From Leeia aquatica (GTDB lineage Bacteria; Pseudomonadota; Gammaproteobacteria; Burkholderiales; Leeiaceae), in the NCBI RefSeq assembly GCF_012641365.1, contig NZ_JABAIM010000001.1, positions 1,488,001 through 1,552,000 on the forward strand: DNA of 64,000 bases, read 5' to 3'. This document shows positions 30,245-39,326 of the stretch, one piece after another (the stretch's first letter is position 1; every line of letters begins with the position of its first letter). The position numbers were made by a program, and so were the translations under genes. Under the pieces are notes generated by a model. That model was given only the letters and a program-made list of their open reading frames with translations. It did not search any database and was not told where the DNA came from.

Positions 30245-32587
30245 TTAGAATAGCAGGTCGCGCACCGTCTCCACATTGGTGCCCGCCTCTTCACCGCCGT
30301 CACCGCCCTCTCCGCTGGCAGGGCGTGCCGATGAACTGTTATCCAGCCCCAGCCCCGGCGCGGTAGAGGTCCGCTCGGCGTAATAGTATTCACTGCCTTG
30401 CTTGACCACGCCCTTTGGCATCGGCAACGGCCGCTCCGGAATACCCTTCAGTACTTTGCCCATATAGGTCATCCAGATCGGCAAGGCGGCGTGACCACCG
30501 GTTTCCGAGCCACCCAGTGGCTTGGGCTGGTCATAGCCTACCCAGACCACGCCCACCAGATTGCGCTGCGAGAAGCCGGCAAACCAGGCATCCATCACGT
30601 CGTTGGTGGTACCGGTCTTGCCTGCAAGGTCTTTCCGGCCCAGCGACATGGCACGTGCTGCAGTACCGTAACGCACCACGTCACCCATCACACTGGTCAT
30701 GATGAAGGCGTTGCGCGGATCGATGGCCTCCGGTGCATTCTGGCCCACTACATAGGGCTTGCTCTGGAACACCACCTTGCCCTTCGGGTCTTCAATGCGT
30801 TCAATGAAGTAGGGCTGTACCTTGTAGCCACCGTTGGCAAACACACTGTAAGCCGCTGACATCTGGTACGGCGTCACGGACCCCGCACCCAGCGCCATGG
30901 TGAGGTAAGGGGGGTGTTTGTCTGGTGTGAAGCCGAACTTCTGCATGTACTCCTGTGCATATTGCGGCGTAATCGCCTGCAGGATACGGATCGATACCAG
31001 GTTCTTGGACTTGGTCAGTGCCTGCCGCAGACTCATCGGCCCGGAGAAGCGGCCATCCGAGTTTTTCGGCTCCCAGCGCTGCCCGCCTTGATCAATCACC
31101 AGCGGGGCATCATTGATGATGGTGGATGCCGTAAACCCTTTTTCCAGCGCGGCTGAATAGATAATGGGCTTGAAGCTGGAGCCCGGCTGCCGCCAGGCTT
31201 GCGTGGCATGGTTGAAGTTGTTGCGGTTGAAGTCAAAGCCGCCCACCAGCGCCTTCATCGCCCCCGTATTCGGGTCCATCGACACGAAGGCGGACTCGAT
31301 CTGCGGCAGTTGTGAAATCTCCCACTGGCCTTTGCTGTTCTGGAACACACGGATCACCGCACCCGGGCGAATCCGCACCGCTTCGTTGGCCTTGGGACCG
31401 ATCATGCGCTGGGCAAACTGCAGACCCGCACCGGTCAGCTCCAGGGTTTCCCCACCCTTGCGATAGGCCACCACCTTTTTCGGGCTGGCTTCCAGTACCA
31501 CGGCCGGGTAGATATCGCCGCTGTCCTTTACTTCCTGCAACATCTGGTCGAGGTAATCCTCGCGCTGCTCGACTGGGCCCTCGGCATAATTGCTGATGTC
31601 TATGTAAGACTCGGCACCACGGTAGCCATGGCGCTTGTCAAAATCCAGCATGCCATGCCGTACAGCCAGATGCGCCGTCTCCTGGTGATCGGCCAGAATG
31701 GTGGTATACACCTTGTAGCCTTGGGTATAGGCCGCATCCTTATACTGGTCCACCATAAACTGGCGCACCATTTCGGCCACGTACTCCCCGCGCACCGTAA
31801 AGTCGGCCTGTGACTTCAACACGTGCAGCTCTTCGACTTGTGCCGCTGACCATTCCGCATCCGTAATGAAACCCAGCTCGTGCATGCGGCGCAGCACATA
31901 CAACTGGCGGGTTTTGGCCCGCTCCGGGTTGACCACCGGATTGAACTTGCTGGGTGCCTTGGGCAAGCCGGCCAGCATGGCATACTGGGCAATGCTCAAC
32001 TCATTGATGGGTTTGCCGTAGTAGATCTTGGCGGCCGCGCCAAAGCCATAGGCACGCTGACCCAGATTGATCTGATTCATGTACAGCTCAAGGATCTGGT
32101 CCTTGCTGAAATTCTGCTCAATCTTGAACGCCAGCAAGGCTTCCTTGAACTTGCGCTCCATGGTCTGCTCGGGCGTCAGGAAGAAATTTTTGGCCACTTG
32201 CTGGGTGATGGTACTGGCACCGGAAACCGTCTTGCCTTTGGTAAAATTGGAGAGCAGCGCACGGGCGACACTGATGTAGTCCACGCCCCCATGCTGATAG
32301 AAGCGCTCGTCTTCCGCCGCCATCAAGGCCTGCTTCATCTTCTCCGGCACATCAGCAATCTTGAGGAAGTCTCGCCGCTCCTGGCCGAACTCCCCAATCT
32401 GTACACCGTCTGCGGTATAGACCCGCAGCGGAATGGCGGGTCGGTAATCCTGCAGCACTTTGACATCGGGCAAGCGGGGATACACGATCATGACGGCGAT
32501 GGCCAGGATGGCAATCCCGATCAGGCCAAGGCTTACCATGAACAACAACGGATAGGTAATCCACTTGCGTGACGGTCTCAAGTTCAT
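30245..32587 (-). CDS. mrcA: Penicillin-binding protein 1A
   Basis: PBP1A is a bifunctional peptidoglycan synthase. A single N-terminal membrane helix (14-36) is followed by the GT51 domain with EDERFYQHGGVD and the repeat TITQQVAKNFFL. An OB-like domain and the transpeptidase come next, with SSFK in RQPGSSFKPIIY, SKN in LTKSKNLVSIRI and KTG in LAGKTGTTNDVMD. 780 residues is normal. It is divergent from pilM, the usual arrangement in proteobacteria. The acidic Gly/Glu-rich tail is low complexity. Confidence 0.97.
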   Translation of the reverse strand: MNLRPSRKWITYPLLFMVSLGLIGIAILAIAVMIVYPRLPDVKVLQDYRPAIPLRVYTADGVQIGEFGQERRDFLKIADVPEKMKQALMAAEDERFYQHGGVDYISVARALLSNFTKGKTVSGASTITQQVAKNFFLTPEQTMERKFKEALLAFKIEQNFSKDQILELYMNQINLGQRAYGFGAAAKIYYGKPINELSIAQYAMLAGLPKAPSKFNPVVNPERAKTRQLYVLRRMHELGFITDAEWSAAQVEELHVLKSQADFTVRGEYVAEMVRQFMVDQYKDAAYTQGYKVYTTILADHQETAHLAVRHGMLDFDKRHGYRGAESYIDISNYAEGPVEQREDYLDQMLQEVKDSGDIYPAVVLEASPKKVVAYRKGGETLELTGAGLQFAQRMIGPKANEAVRIRPGAVIRVFQNSKGQWEISQLPQIESAFVSMDPNTGAMKALVGGFDFNRNNFNHATQAWRQPGSSFKPIIYSAALEKGFTASTIINDAPLVIDQGGQRWEPKNSDGRFSGPMSLRQALTKSKNLVSIRILQAITPQYAQEYMQKFGFTPDKHPPYLTMALGAGSVTPYQMSAAYSVFANGGYKVQPYFIERIEDPKGKVVFQSKPYVVGQNAPEAIDPRNAFIMTSVMGDVVRYGTAARAMSLGRKDLAGKTGTTNDVMDAWFAGFSQRNLVGVVWVGYDQPKPLGGSETGGHAALPIWMTYMGKVLKGIPERPLPMPKGVVKQGSEYYYAERTSTAPGLGLDNSSSARPASGEGGDGGEEAGTNVETVRDLLF

Positions 32588-32683
32588 GTCTGTTTTGTAG
32601 AGGGTCTATAGTTAAACGAGGGCTACTGTAGGCGAAAACGCGACAATATGCGAGCATTCATGATAAAAGCATGATTGCTTTAC

Positions 32684-32712
32684 TTGACAGCTTTACGCTG
32701 CTAGCATTTCAT
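32684..32712 (+). promoter_or_regulatory. Candidate promoter of the pilMNOPQ operon
   Basis: TTGACA (32684-32689) is followed after 17 bases by TTTCAT (32707-32712), a weak -10 box behind a perfect -35. CATAAT slightly downstream is another possibility. The leader to the TTG start at 32765 would be about 45 nt. Confidence 0.45.
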
Positions 32713-32764
32713 GTAGTTTCACACATAATGCATGTAACCTGCTTAATGTTCAAAGGAATTTGCC

Positions 32765-33847
32765 TTGAAATCCAGCTTTAACATGGACTTTCTGAAGCCG
32801 AAAGCGCCACCGCTGGTTGGGGTCGATATCAGCTCGCACGCTGTTAAAATGGTCGAGCTGAGCAAAGCGGGCAAAACCCTCAACATCGAGCGGTATGCCA
32901 TCGAACCCCTGCCCAAAGACGCGGTTGCTGACGGCAATATCGCCAACCATGAGGCCGTGGCAGACGCCATCAAGCGCGCTTGGCGCAAGCTGGGCGCGCG
33001 CACTAAAAACGTCGCGCTGGCCCTGCCGGCTGCCGCAGTCATTACCAAAAAGATCACGGTACCCGCAGGTCAAAGCGAGCGGGACCTCGAGCTACAAGTC
33101 GAATCCGAGGCAAACCAGTATATCCCGTTTGCCCTGGAAGAGGTGAATCTGGATTTTCAGATCATTGGTCCGTCCCCTGCCACGGCCGACGAGGTTGAGG
33201 TGCTGATCGCTGCATCCAAAAAGGAAAAGGTGGAAGACCGGGTCGCCGCTGCGGGTGAGGCCGGTCTGAAAACACTGGTGATGGATGTGGAGTCGTACGC
33301 CACCCAGGCGGCGTTCGAGCTGATCCAGAAGCAACTGCCCGGTGAGGGCCGCGATCAGACCATTGCCATCGCTGACATTGGCGCGACCATGATGCACATC
33401 ATGGTGGTACGCAACGGACAGCAGATCTTCCTGCGCGAGCAGGCGTTCGGTGGCAACCAGCTAACGCAAGACATCCAGCGCCGCTTTAACCTGAGCCAGG
33501 ATGAAGCAGAAACTGCCAAGCGCAACGGCGGGCTGCCAGAGAACTATGAACCAGAGGTGCTCAAGCCCTTCATGGAAACACTGGCACAGGAAGTGATGCG
33601 TTCCTTGCAGTTCTTCTTTGCCTCCACCCAGTACAGCCATGTGGACTACATTCTGCTCGGCGGTGGCTGCAGCAGCATTCCTGGACTGGATGAAGTGGTG
33701 GCCAACCGCACCCAGGTCAGTACCTTGATTGCCAACCCCTTCCTTGGCATGTCTCCACCCAGCCGGATCAAGCCGAAGCAGTTGCTACAGGACGCCCCGT
33801 CACTGCTGATCGCCTGCGGTCTCGCCCTTCGCAAGTTTGAGCCATGA
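32765..33847 (+). CDS. pilM: Type IV pilus assembly protein PilM
   Basis: PilM is an actin-like cytoplasmic ATP-binding protein that joins PilN's tail to the pilus machine. Motifs: VGVDISSHAVKMVEL (phosphate-1), VALALPAAAVITKKI, IADIGATMMHIMVV (phosphate-2) and ILLGGGCSSIPGL (adenosine). I keep the TTG start because AAAGGA is well placed for it; the internal ATG at 32783 has no ribosome site. The stop overlaps pilN by ATGA. Confidence 0.95.
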   Translation: MKSSFNMDFLKPKAPPLVGVDISSHAVKMVELSKAGKTLNIERYAIEPLPKDAVADGNIANHEAVADAIKRAWRKLGARTKNVALALPAAAVITKKITVPAGQSERDLELQVESEANQYIPFALEEVNLDFQIIGPSPATADEVEVLIAASKKEKVEDRVAAAGEAGLKTLVMDVESYATQAAFELIQKQLPGEGRDQTIAIADIGATMMHIMVVRNGQQIFLREQAFGGNQLTQDIQRRFNLSQDEAETAKRNGGLPENYEPEVLKPFMETLAQEVMRSLQFFFASTQYSHVDYILLGGGCSSIPGLDEVVANRTQVSTLIANPFLGMSPPSRIKPKQLLQDAPSLLIACGLALRKFEP

Positions 33848-34419
33848 TTAGATTAAACCTGTTACCTCACCGCGAGCTGCGCAAGGCCGCCCAGACCCGT
33901 CAGTTCTACATTTTGACGGCCTTTACCTTGCTCGCTGCCTTGGGTGGTGCTTTTGCCGTCTACCAATACCTGGTAGATCAGGTCACCTACCAAGAGGCGC
34001 GCAATGGCTACTATCGCCAGGAGAATGACAAGCTGTCCAAGCAGATAGTAGAAATTGACAAGCTGAAGGAAGAGCGGGAAACCCTGCTCAGCCGCAAGAA
34101 AGTGGTTGAGGACCTCCAGGTCAGCCGCTCGGAAGTGGTGCAGCTGCTCGATTCACTGGCCAAGCTGACCCCGGAAGGCATCATGCTGACCAGTATCAAG
34201 CAGACCGACACCACGGTGGACCTGACCGGCAACACCATTTCCAATGCGCGGATCGCAACGTTCATGCAGAACATCCAGAGCTCCAGCATGCTGGCCAATC
34301 CGACCCTGATCCAGATCACCGGGGGCGATGCTGGCAAGCCGAGCACGTTCAGCATGCAGATTCAGATCAAGCGCGGCGCACCGGCTGATGCGGCCGCTTC
34401 CGCTGCACCCAAGGGTTAA
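33844..34419 (+). CDS. pilN: Type IV pilus assembly protein PilN
   Basis: PilN is a bitopic inner-membrane protein of the alignment subcomplex. The N-terminal MIRLNLLPHRELRKA is the cytoplasmic motif that docks into PilM. A membrane helix (about 21-43), a coiled coil (NDKLSKQIVEIDKLKEERET) and a ferredoxin-like periplasmic domain follow. 191 residues is standard. It is coupled to pilM by a 4-nt overlap and lies 3 nt before pilO. Confidence 0.95.
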   Translation: MIRLNLLPHRELRKAAQTRQFYILTAFTLLAALGGAFAVYQYLVDQVTYQEARNGYYRQENDKLSKQIVEIDKLKEERETLLSRKKVVEDLQVSRSEVVQLLDSLAKLTPEGIMLTSIKQTDTTVDLTGNTISNARIATFMQNIQSSSMLANPTLIQITGGDAGKPSTFSMQIQIKRGAPADAAASAAPKG

Positions 34420-34422
34420 GTC

Positions 34423-35052
34423 ATGGCCTCCCTAGACGAATATCGCAACCTGAACATCAACGAGATTGGCACATGGCCATGGCCGGCACGGCTGGGCATC
34501 CTGTTGCTGATCGTTATCCTGATCAACGTGGCCGCCTACTTCCTGTTCTGGGAAGAAGAAATCACCAACCACGACAACAAGGCTGCAGAGGAAACCCAAC
34601 TGCAGGAAAAATACAAGGAACTGAAGCAAAAGGCCGTTAACCTGGATGCTTACAAGCTGCAGCTGAAGGAAATCCGCCAGTCGCTGAGCGAGCTGCTGAA
34701 GCAGCTGCCGAAGCGCTCTGAAATGGACGCCTTGCTGACCGACATCAACCAGGCCGGCGTGGGTCAAGGTTTGGTCTTTGTCGAATTCAAGCCGCAAGCT
34801 GAAACCAAAACCAATGAGATGGCTGAACTGCCCATCAACCTGAGCATGAAGGGCAATTACCACAGCTTTGCCCGCTTTGCCAACGACATCGCCAAGCTGC
34901 CCCGTATCGTCAACCTGAACAACATTCAGATGACCGCAGCCGCCGATGGCAACATCAGTATCCAGACGGTAGCCAAGACCTTCCGCTATCTGGATGACAA
35001 TGAGCTGGAAGCCATGCGCAACAACCAGAACAAGGGGGCGAACAAACCATGA
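34423..35052 (+). CDS. pilO: Type IV pilus assembly protein PilO
   Basis: PilO pairs with PilN in the inner membrane. A short cytoplasmic tail (LDEYRNLNINEIGTWPWPAR) precedes one membrane helix (about 27-43), a long coiled coil (EETQLQEKYKELKQKAVNLD) and a globular domain with LPINLSMKGNYHSFARFAND, the usual PilO segment. 209 residues is normal. Its stop overlaps pilP by 4 nt. Confidence 0.95.
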   Translation: MASLDEYRNLNINEIGTWPWPARLGILLLIVILINVAAYFLFWEEEITNHDNKAAEETQLQEKYKELKQKAVNLDAYKLQLKEIRQSLSELLKQLPKRSEMDALLTDINQAGVGQGLVFVEFKPQAETKTNEMAELPINLSMKGNYHSFARFANDIAKLPRIVNLNNIQMTAAADGNISIQTVAKTFRYLDDNELEAMRNNQNKGANKP

Positions 35053-35567
35053 AGCGCCCACTGACCCTAGTCAGCCTCTTGCTCGGCAGCATATTGCTGA
35101 GTGCCTGCGGCAAAAGTGATTTCAAAGACATTGACGACTGGATGGCCAACGAGTCCAAGGATTATCGTGCCCGGATTGAACCCGTGCCCGAACTCAAACC
35201 CTATGTCCCGTTTGACTATCAGGCTCAGGACCAGCTGGAGCCCTTCTCCAGCGCCAAGATCCAGGCCAAGAAAGGGGCTGGCAACGGCACCCCAGCCAAC
35301 TGGAAAAAAGAACCCCTGGAAGAATTTGATCTCGACAAGATCACGATGGTGGGCACGCTGAACAACAAGGCAGAAGGTCGCATCGCCTTGGTCAAGGTGT
35401 CCACCGGGGAAATCTTCCGGGTCAAGGTCAGCAATCACATCGGACGCAACTTCGGTGTGATCACGGCCATTACCGATAGCAGCGTCGAGATCAAGGAAAT
35501 GATCGAAGACAGCAGTGGCGACTGGTCAGAGCGCAGCGCCAGCCTCAAACTATCTGAGCAGGAGTAA
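35049..35567 (+). CDS. pilP: Type IV pilus lipoprotein PilP
   Basis: PilP bridges PilNO and the PilQ secretin. The lipoprotein signal is LVSLLLGSILLSACGKSDF, with lipidation expected at Cys20 or nearby. A disordered linker leads to the beta-sandwich domain: DLDKITMVGTLNNKAEGRIALV and VKVSNHIGRNFGVITAI. 172 residues fits. It overlaps pilO and is 8 nt from pilQ. Confidence 0.95.
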   Translation: MKRPLTLVSLLLGSILLSACGKSDFKDIDDWMANESKDYRARIEPVPELKPYVPFDYQAQDQLEPFSSAKIQAKKGAGNGTPANWKKEPLEEFDLDKITMVGTLNNKAEGRIALVKVSTGEIFRVKVSNHIGRNFGVITAITDSSVEIKEMIEDSSGDWSERSASLKLSEQE

Positions 35568-35575
35568 CCATAATT

Positions 35576-37624
35576 ATGAAGACCGTCACGCTGTCCGACT
35601 GCAAAGCGGTCCGCTGGGTATCAGGGCTGTTGGCAAGCGTCTTGCTGAGTGCCTCGGCCTGGGCGGCCAACAGTATTGAAAGTGTCGATGTTTCGGCACT
35701 GCCAGGCGACCAGGCCTTGATCAAGGTCAAAATGAGCGGCCCTGCCGTCACCCCGACTGGCTTTACGGTTGCCACGCCCCCACGCATTGCGCTGGATTTC
35801 CCCAATGTCAGCAGCCATCTCAGCTCGCCCAACATCTCGGCCAATCAGGGTAACCTGCGTGCGGTGAATGTGGTAGAAGCCAATGGCCGTACCCGCCTGG
35901 TAGTCAGCCTGCTGCAAACGGCACCCTACGAAGTCAGCACCCAAGGCAATGAAGTCTGGGTCAAGCTGGGCACGGTGATGACCGGTGCCAATGCCGGCAC
36001 ATCCAACACACAGTTTGCGACCAGCAAGCCCGCTGCAAGCCGCGACTCCATTCGTGATATCGAATTCCGCAAAGGCCGCCAGGGTGAAGGCCGCGTGGTG
36101 ATTGATCTCAATAACGGCAATGCCGGCATCGACATTCGCCAGCAAGGCAAGCTGCTGCTGGTGGACATCAGCAAGGCCACACTGCCGATCAACCTGCAAC
36201 GCCGCATGGACGTGACCGACTTTGGCACGCCGGTGCAGTTCATCGACGCCAAAGGCAAGGGTGAATCGACACAGCTGGTGATTGAGCCCAAGGGCCTGTG
36301 GGAGTACTCGGCGTATCAGACCGATGGCCAACTGGTGATCGAAGTCAAGGAACAGGTACGTGACCCTAACCGGGTCAGCCAGACCAAGACCTATTCGGGC
36401 GAAAAACTGTCGCTGAACTTCCAGAACGTGGAAGTGCGGTCTGTGATTGCCGTACTGGCAGACTTTACCGGCCTCAACATCATTACCAGCGATACCGTCA
36501 CCGGCAATCTGACCCTGCGTCTGAAGGATGTGCCATGGGACCAGGCCTTTGACATCGTGCTGCAAGCCAAGGGCCTGGATTCCCGCCGTAAAGGTAATGT
36601 GATCCTGGTCGCCCCGCGTGAAGAATTGGCCACAAAAGAAAAGCTGGCGCTGGAAAATGAGCAAAGCATTGCCGATCTTGAAGCCACCCGCACCGAAACC
36701 TTCCAGCTGAACTATCAGAAAGCCAAGGTGGTTTTCGAATTCCTCAAGGATGAAAAGAACCGCTTCCTGACCAAGCGCGGCAGTGTCATCGTTGATGAGC
36801 GCACCAATCAGTTGTTTGTCAGCGATATACCTACCAAACTGGACGAGATTCGTGACTTGCTGCGCAAGATCGACGTGTCCTCCAAGCAAGTCATGATTGA
36901 GGCACGAGTGGTGATTGCCGAAGAAAGCTTTGGCCGTCAGCTGGGCGGGCGGCTGACCTTCAACCAGACCAAGTCATTCTTTGGCTCGACCAGTACTACA
37001 GCTGCAGGCTCTGCGCTAGGTGGATCCATACTGGGCTCGTTAGGGACTTCCGTCAGTGGTAGTTTCGGCCTGAAACTGACGCACAACCCAACCGGAGCCC
37101 TGCTTAACTTGGAATTGCTAGCGCTGGAATTGGACAGACGGGGCAAAGTGGTATCCAGCCCGCGCCTGGTCACCAGTGACCAACGGCAAGCCACGATAAG
37201 GCAGGGTGTTGAAATCCCGTACCAGACGTGTACTGCGGCGGCAAATGGTGGCGCAGCAACCTGCTCCATTGCATTCAAAGCAGCACTACTAGAGCTGGAT
37301 GTCACGCCGCAAATTACGCCAGACAATCGGGTGACAATGACGCTCAAAGTCAGTAAAGATGCCAAAGGTGAATCCACCAGCAATGGTCCGGCCATCAACA
37401 AGCGTGAAGTCAATACCAATGTCACGGTTGCCAACGGTGAAACCACGGTAATCGGCGGTGTGTTTGAAGAGGAAACCCACGCCGACATTGAGAAAACCCC
37501 TTTCTTGGGCGACATCCCCTTGCTCGGCTGGTTCTTCAAGAACAAGAAAGATACGGTCGAAAAGCGTGAGTTGCTGATTTTCGTCACCCCGCGTATTCTG
37601 GATGATCGTCTGGCGGTGCGCTAA
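35576..37624 (+). CDS. pilQ: Type IV pilus secretin PilQ
   Basis: PilQ forms the outer-membrane gate through which pili extend. After a signal peptide come two AMIN-type domains (from about residue 35), then a secretin N0/STN domain (SLNFQNVEVRSVIAVLADFT), an N1 domain, and the secretin barrel with VPWDQAFDIVL, QVMIEARVVIAEE, VTPQITPDNRVTMTL and the terminal EKRELLIFVTPRILDD. The part coded by about 36960-37350 uses codons rare in neighbouring genes (CTA, TTA, AGA, AGG, ATA) and adds a cysteine pair, QTCTAAANGGAATCS. Confidence 0.96.
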   Translation: MKTVTLSDCKAVRWVSGLLASVLLSASAWAANSIESVDVSALPGDQALIKVKMSGPAVTPTGFTVATPPRIALDFPNVSSHLSSPNISANQGNLRAVNVVEANGRTRLVVSLLQTAPYEVSTQGNEVWVKLGTVMTGANAGTSNTQFATSKPAASRDSIRDIEFRKGRQGEGRVVIDLNNGNAGIDIRQQGKLLLVDISKATLPINLQRRMDVTDFGTPVQFIDAKGKGESTQLVIEPKGLWEYSAYQTDGQLVIEVKEQVRDPNRVSQTKTYSGEKLSLNFQNVEVRSVIAVLADFTGLNIITSDTVTGNLTLRLKDVPWDQAFDIVLQAKGLDSRRKGNVILVAPREELATKEKLALENEQSIADLEATRTETFQLNYQKAKVVFEFLKDEKNRFLTKRGSVIVDERTNQLFVSDIPTKLDEIRDLLRKIDVSSKQVMIEARVVIAEESFGRQLGGRLTFNQTKSFFGSTSTTAAGSALGGSILGSLGTSVSGSFGLKLTHNPTGALLNLELLALELDRRGKVVSSPRLVTSDQRQATIRQGVEIPYQTCTAAANGGAATCSIAFKAALLELDVTPQITPDNRVTMTLKVSKDAKGESTSNGPAINKREVNTNVTVANGETTVIGGVFEEETHADIEKTPFLGDIPLLGWFFKNKKDTVEKRELLIFVTPRILDDRLAVR

Positions 37625-37645
37625 GCTGCTGTAAAATCCGCTACA

Positions 37646-38188
37646 ATGCCCGTCATGGCACTCGACATGACGGGCAATTTCTTTTTGGTGGGTTTGATGG
37701 GCGCAGGCAAGACCACGGTGGGTCGCGCCCTGTCGCGCCGCTTCAACAAGGCCTTCTTCGATTCAGACCATGAAGTGGAGGCCCGCACAGGGGTGCGCAT
37801 CGCTACCATTTTCGATATCGAAGGCGAGGCCGGTTTTCGTGAGCGCGAACGCGAGATGATTGCCGAGCTGTGCCAGCGCCAGAATGTGGTACTCGCCACC
37901 GGCGGCGGTGCCGTGCTGGACCCGCGCAACCGTGAGCAGCTCGCACGTCATGGCTTGGTCATTTATCTGCGCGCCACACCGGAAGAGCTGTATCACCGCA
38001 CCAAGCTGGACCGTAACCGCCCCCTGCTGCAGACCGCAGACCCACTAGGCCGCCTGCAGGCCCTGTACACCCAACGCGACCCTCTGTATCGCGAGGTCGC
38101 CGATGTCATCTTTGATACCAGCCGCCAGACGGTGCAGAGCCTGCTGACGCAACTGGAACCCCAATTACAAAAACTGAGCCATGCCTGA
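37646..38188 (+). CDS. aroK: Shikimate kinase
   Basis: AroK phosphorylates shikimate in chorismate synthesis. The Walker A loop is [14 protein letters not shown], the shikimate-binding residues lie in [13 protein letters not shown] and GFREREREM, and ATGGGAVLD and RNRPLLQ (lid) follow. ATGs at 37655 and 37667 are later possible starts; the last gives the usual N-terminus just before NFFLVG. It lies 21 nt after pilQ and overlaps aroB by 8 nt, a typical pil-aro arrangement. Confidence 0.96.
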   Translation: MPVMALDMTGNFFLVGLMGAGKTTVGRALSRRFNKAFFDSDHEVEARTGVRIATIFDIEGEAGFREREREMIAELCQRQNVVLATGGGAVLDPRNREQLARHGLVIYLRATPEELYHRTKLDRNRPLLQTADPLGRLQALYTQRDPLYREVADVIFDTSRQTVQSLLTQLEPQLQKLSHA

Positions 38189-39263
38189 TTACCAGACCCT
38201 GACCCTCGACCTGGGGGCACGTAGCTATCCGATCTTCATTGGTGAAGACTTGTTGTCTGCAGCGGAGCACACTTTGCGTCCGTGGTTGGGCAATGGCAAG
38301 GTGGTGCTGGTCAGCAATACCACGGTCGCCCCGCTCTATCTGGCGCGCTGGCAGGCCTGCCTGGAGCACTGGGGGATCGCGCACCATCATGTCATCCTGC
38401 CGGACGGTGAGCAGTACAAGGATGTCCAGCACCTGGACCAGATCTACAGCGCCTTGCTGGCCGCGCACTGCGACCGCAAGACCACCCTGCTGGCCTTGGG
38501 TGGCGGTGTTATTGGGGATATGACCGGTTTTGCCGCGGCCTGCTATATGCGTGGCATTGCCTTTATCCAGATCCCGACCACCTTGCTGGCCCAGGTGGAT
38601 TCATCGGTGGGGGGCAAGACCGGCATCAACCACCCTTTGGGCAAGAACATGATTGGCGCGTTCTATCAGCCCCGCGCCGTGCTCGCCGAAATCAGCAGTT
38701 TATGCACCCTGCCCGCGCGTGAACTGGCCGCCGGGCTGGCAGAGGTCATCAAATATGGCTTGATTGATGATGTACCCTTCTTTGACTGGCTGGAGCAGCA
38801 CATGCCCGCCCTGCTGGCGCGCGACGGTGCGGCACTGGCTGAAGCCGTCGCCTGGAGCTGCCGCAACAAGGCACGCATCGTCGCCGCCGACGAAACCGAA
38901 AGCGGTGTACGCGCGCTACTGAACCTGGGGCATACTTTTGGTCATGCCATTGAAGCCGGACTGGGATATGGCCAGTGGCTACATGGCGAAGCGGTAGCAG
39001 CCGGCATGGTGATGGCCGCGACCGCATCCCATTTGGCCGGATGGCTGTCTGCGCCCGAATTGCAGCGCATTCGGCGGTTGATTGAAGCAGCAGGCCTGCC
39101 AGCCGAAGCGCCGCCCTTGGGTGCTGAACGCTATCTGCAACTGATGCAGGTCGACAAGAAAAATGAGGGTGGCCGCATCCGCTTTGTCATGCTACGTGGC
39201 ATCGGGCAAGCCTTTCTGACCGATGCCTTGCCCACTGCAGCACTAAACGCTGTCTTGCGTTAA
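38181..39263 (+). CDS. aroB: 3-dehydroquinate synthase
   Basis: AroB makes 3-dehydroquinate from DAHP using NAD and a divalent metal. Motifs: [61 protein letters not shown] (metal histidines) and [13 protein letters not shown]. 360 residues is normal. It is the last gene of the pil-aro transcript, followed by a strong bidirectional terminator. Confidence 0.97.
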   Translation: MPDYQTLTLDLGARSYPIFIGEDLLSAAEHTLRPWLGNGKVVLVSNTTVAPLYLARWQACLEHWGIAHHHVILPDGEQYKDVQHLDQIYSALLAAHCDRKTTLLALGGGVIGDMTGFAAACYMRGIAFIQIPTTLLAQVDSSVGGKTGINHPLGKNMIGAFYQPRAVLAEISSLCTLPARELAAGLAEVIKYGLIDDVPFFDWLEQHMPALLARDGAALAEAVAWSCRNKARIVAADETESGVRALLNLGHTFGHAIEAGLGYGQWLHGEAVAAGMVMAATASHLAGWLSAPELQRIRRLIEAAGLPAEAPPLGAERYLQLMQVDKKNEGGRIRFVMLRGIGQAFLTDALPTAALNAVLR

Positions 39264-39280
39264 GCAGCGCGCACCGCCAA

Positions 39281-39311
39281 TAAAAAGGCCCGCATCAGCG
39301 GGCCTTTTTAT
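39281..39311. terminator. Bidirectional terminator between aroB and the desaturase gene
   Basis: AAAAAGGCCCGC-ATCA-GCGGGCCTTTTT is a perfect 12-bp stem with A/T tracts on both flanks. It can stop aroB transcripts on the plus strand and desaturase transcripts on the minus strand. Confidence 0.93.
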
Positions 39312-39326
39312 TCAGTCAGGATGTCC

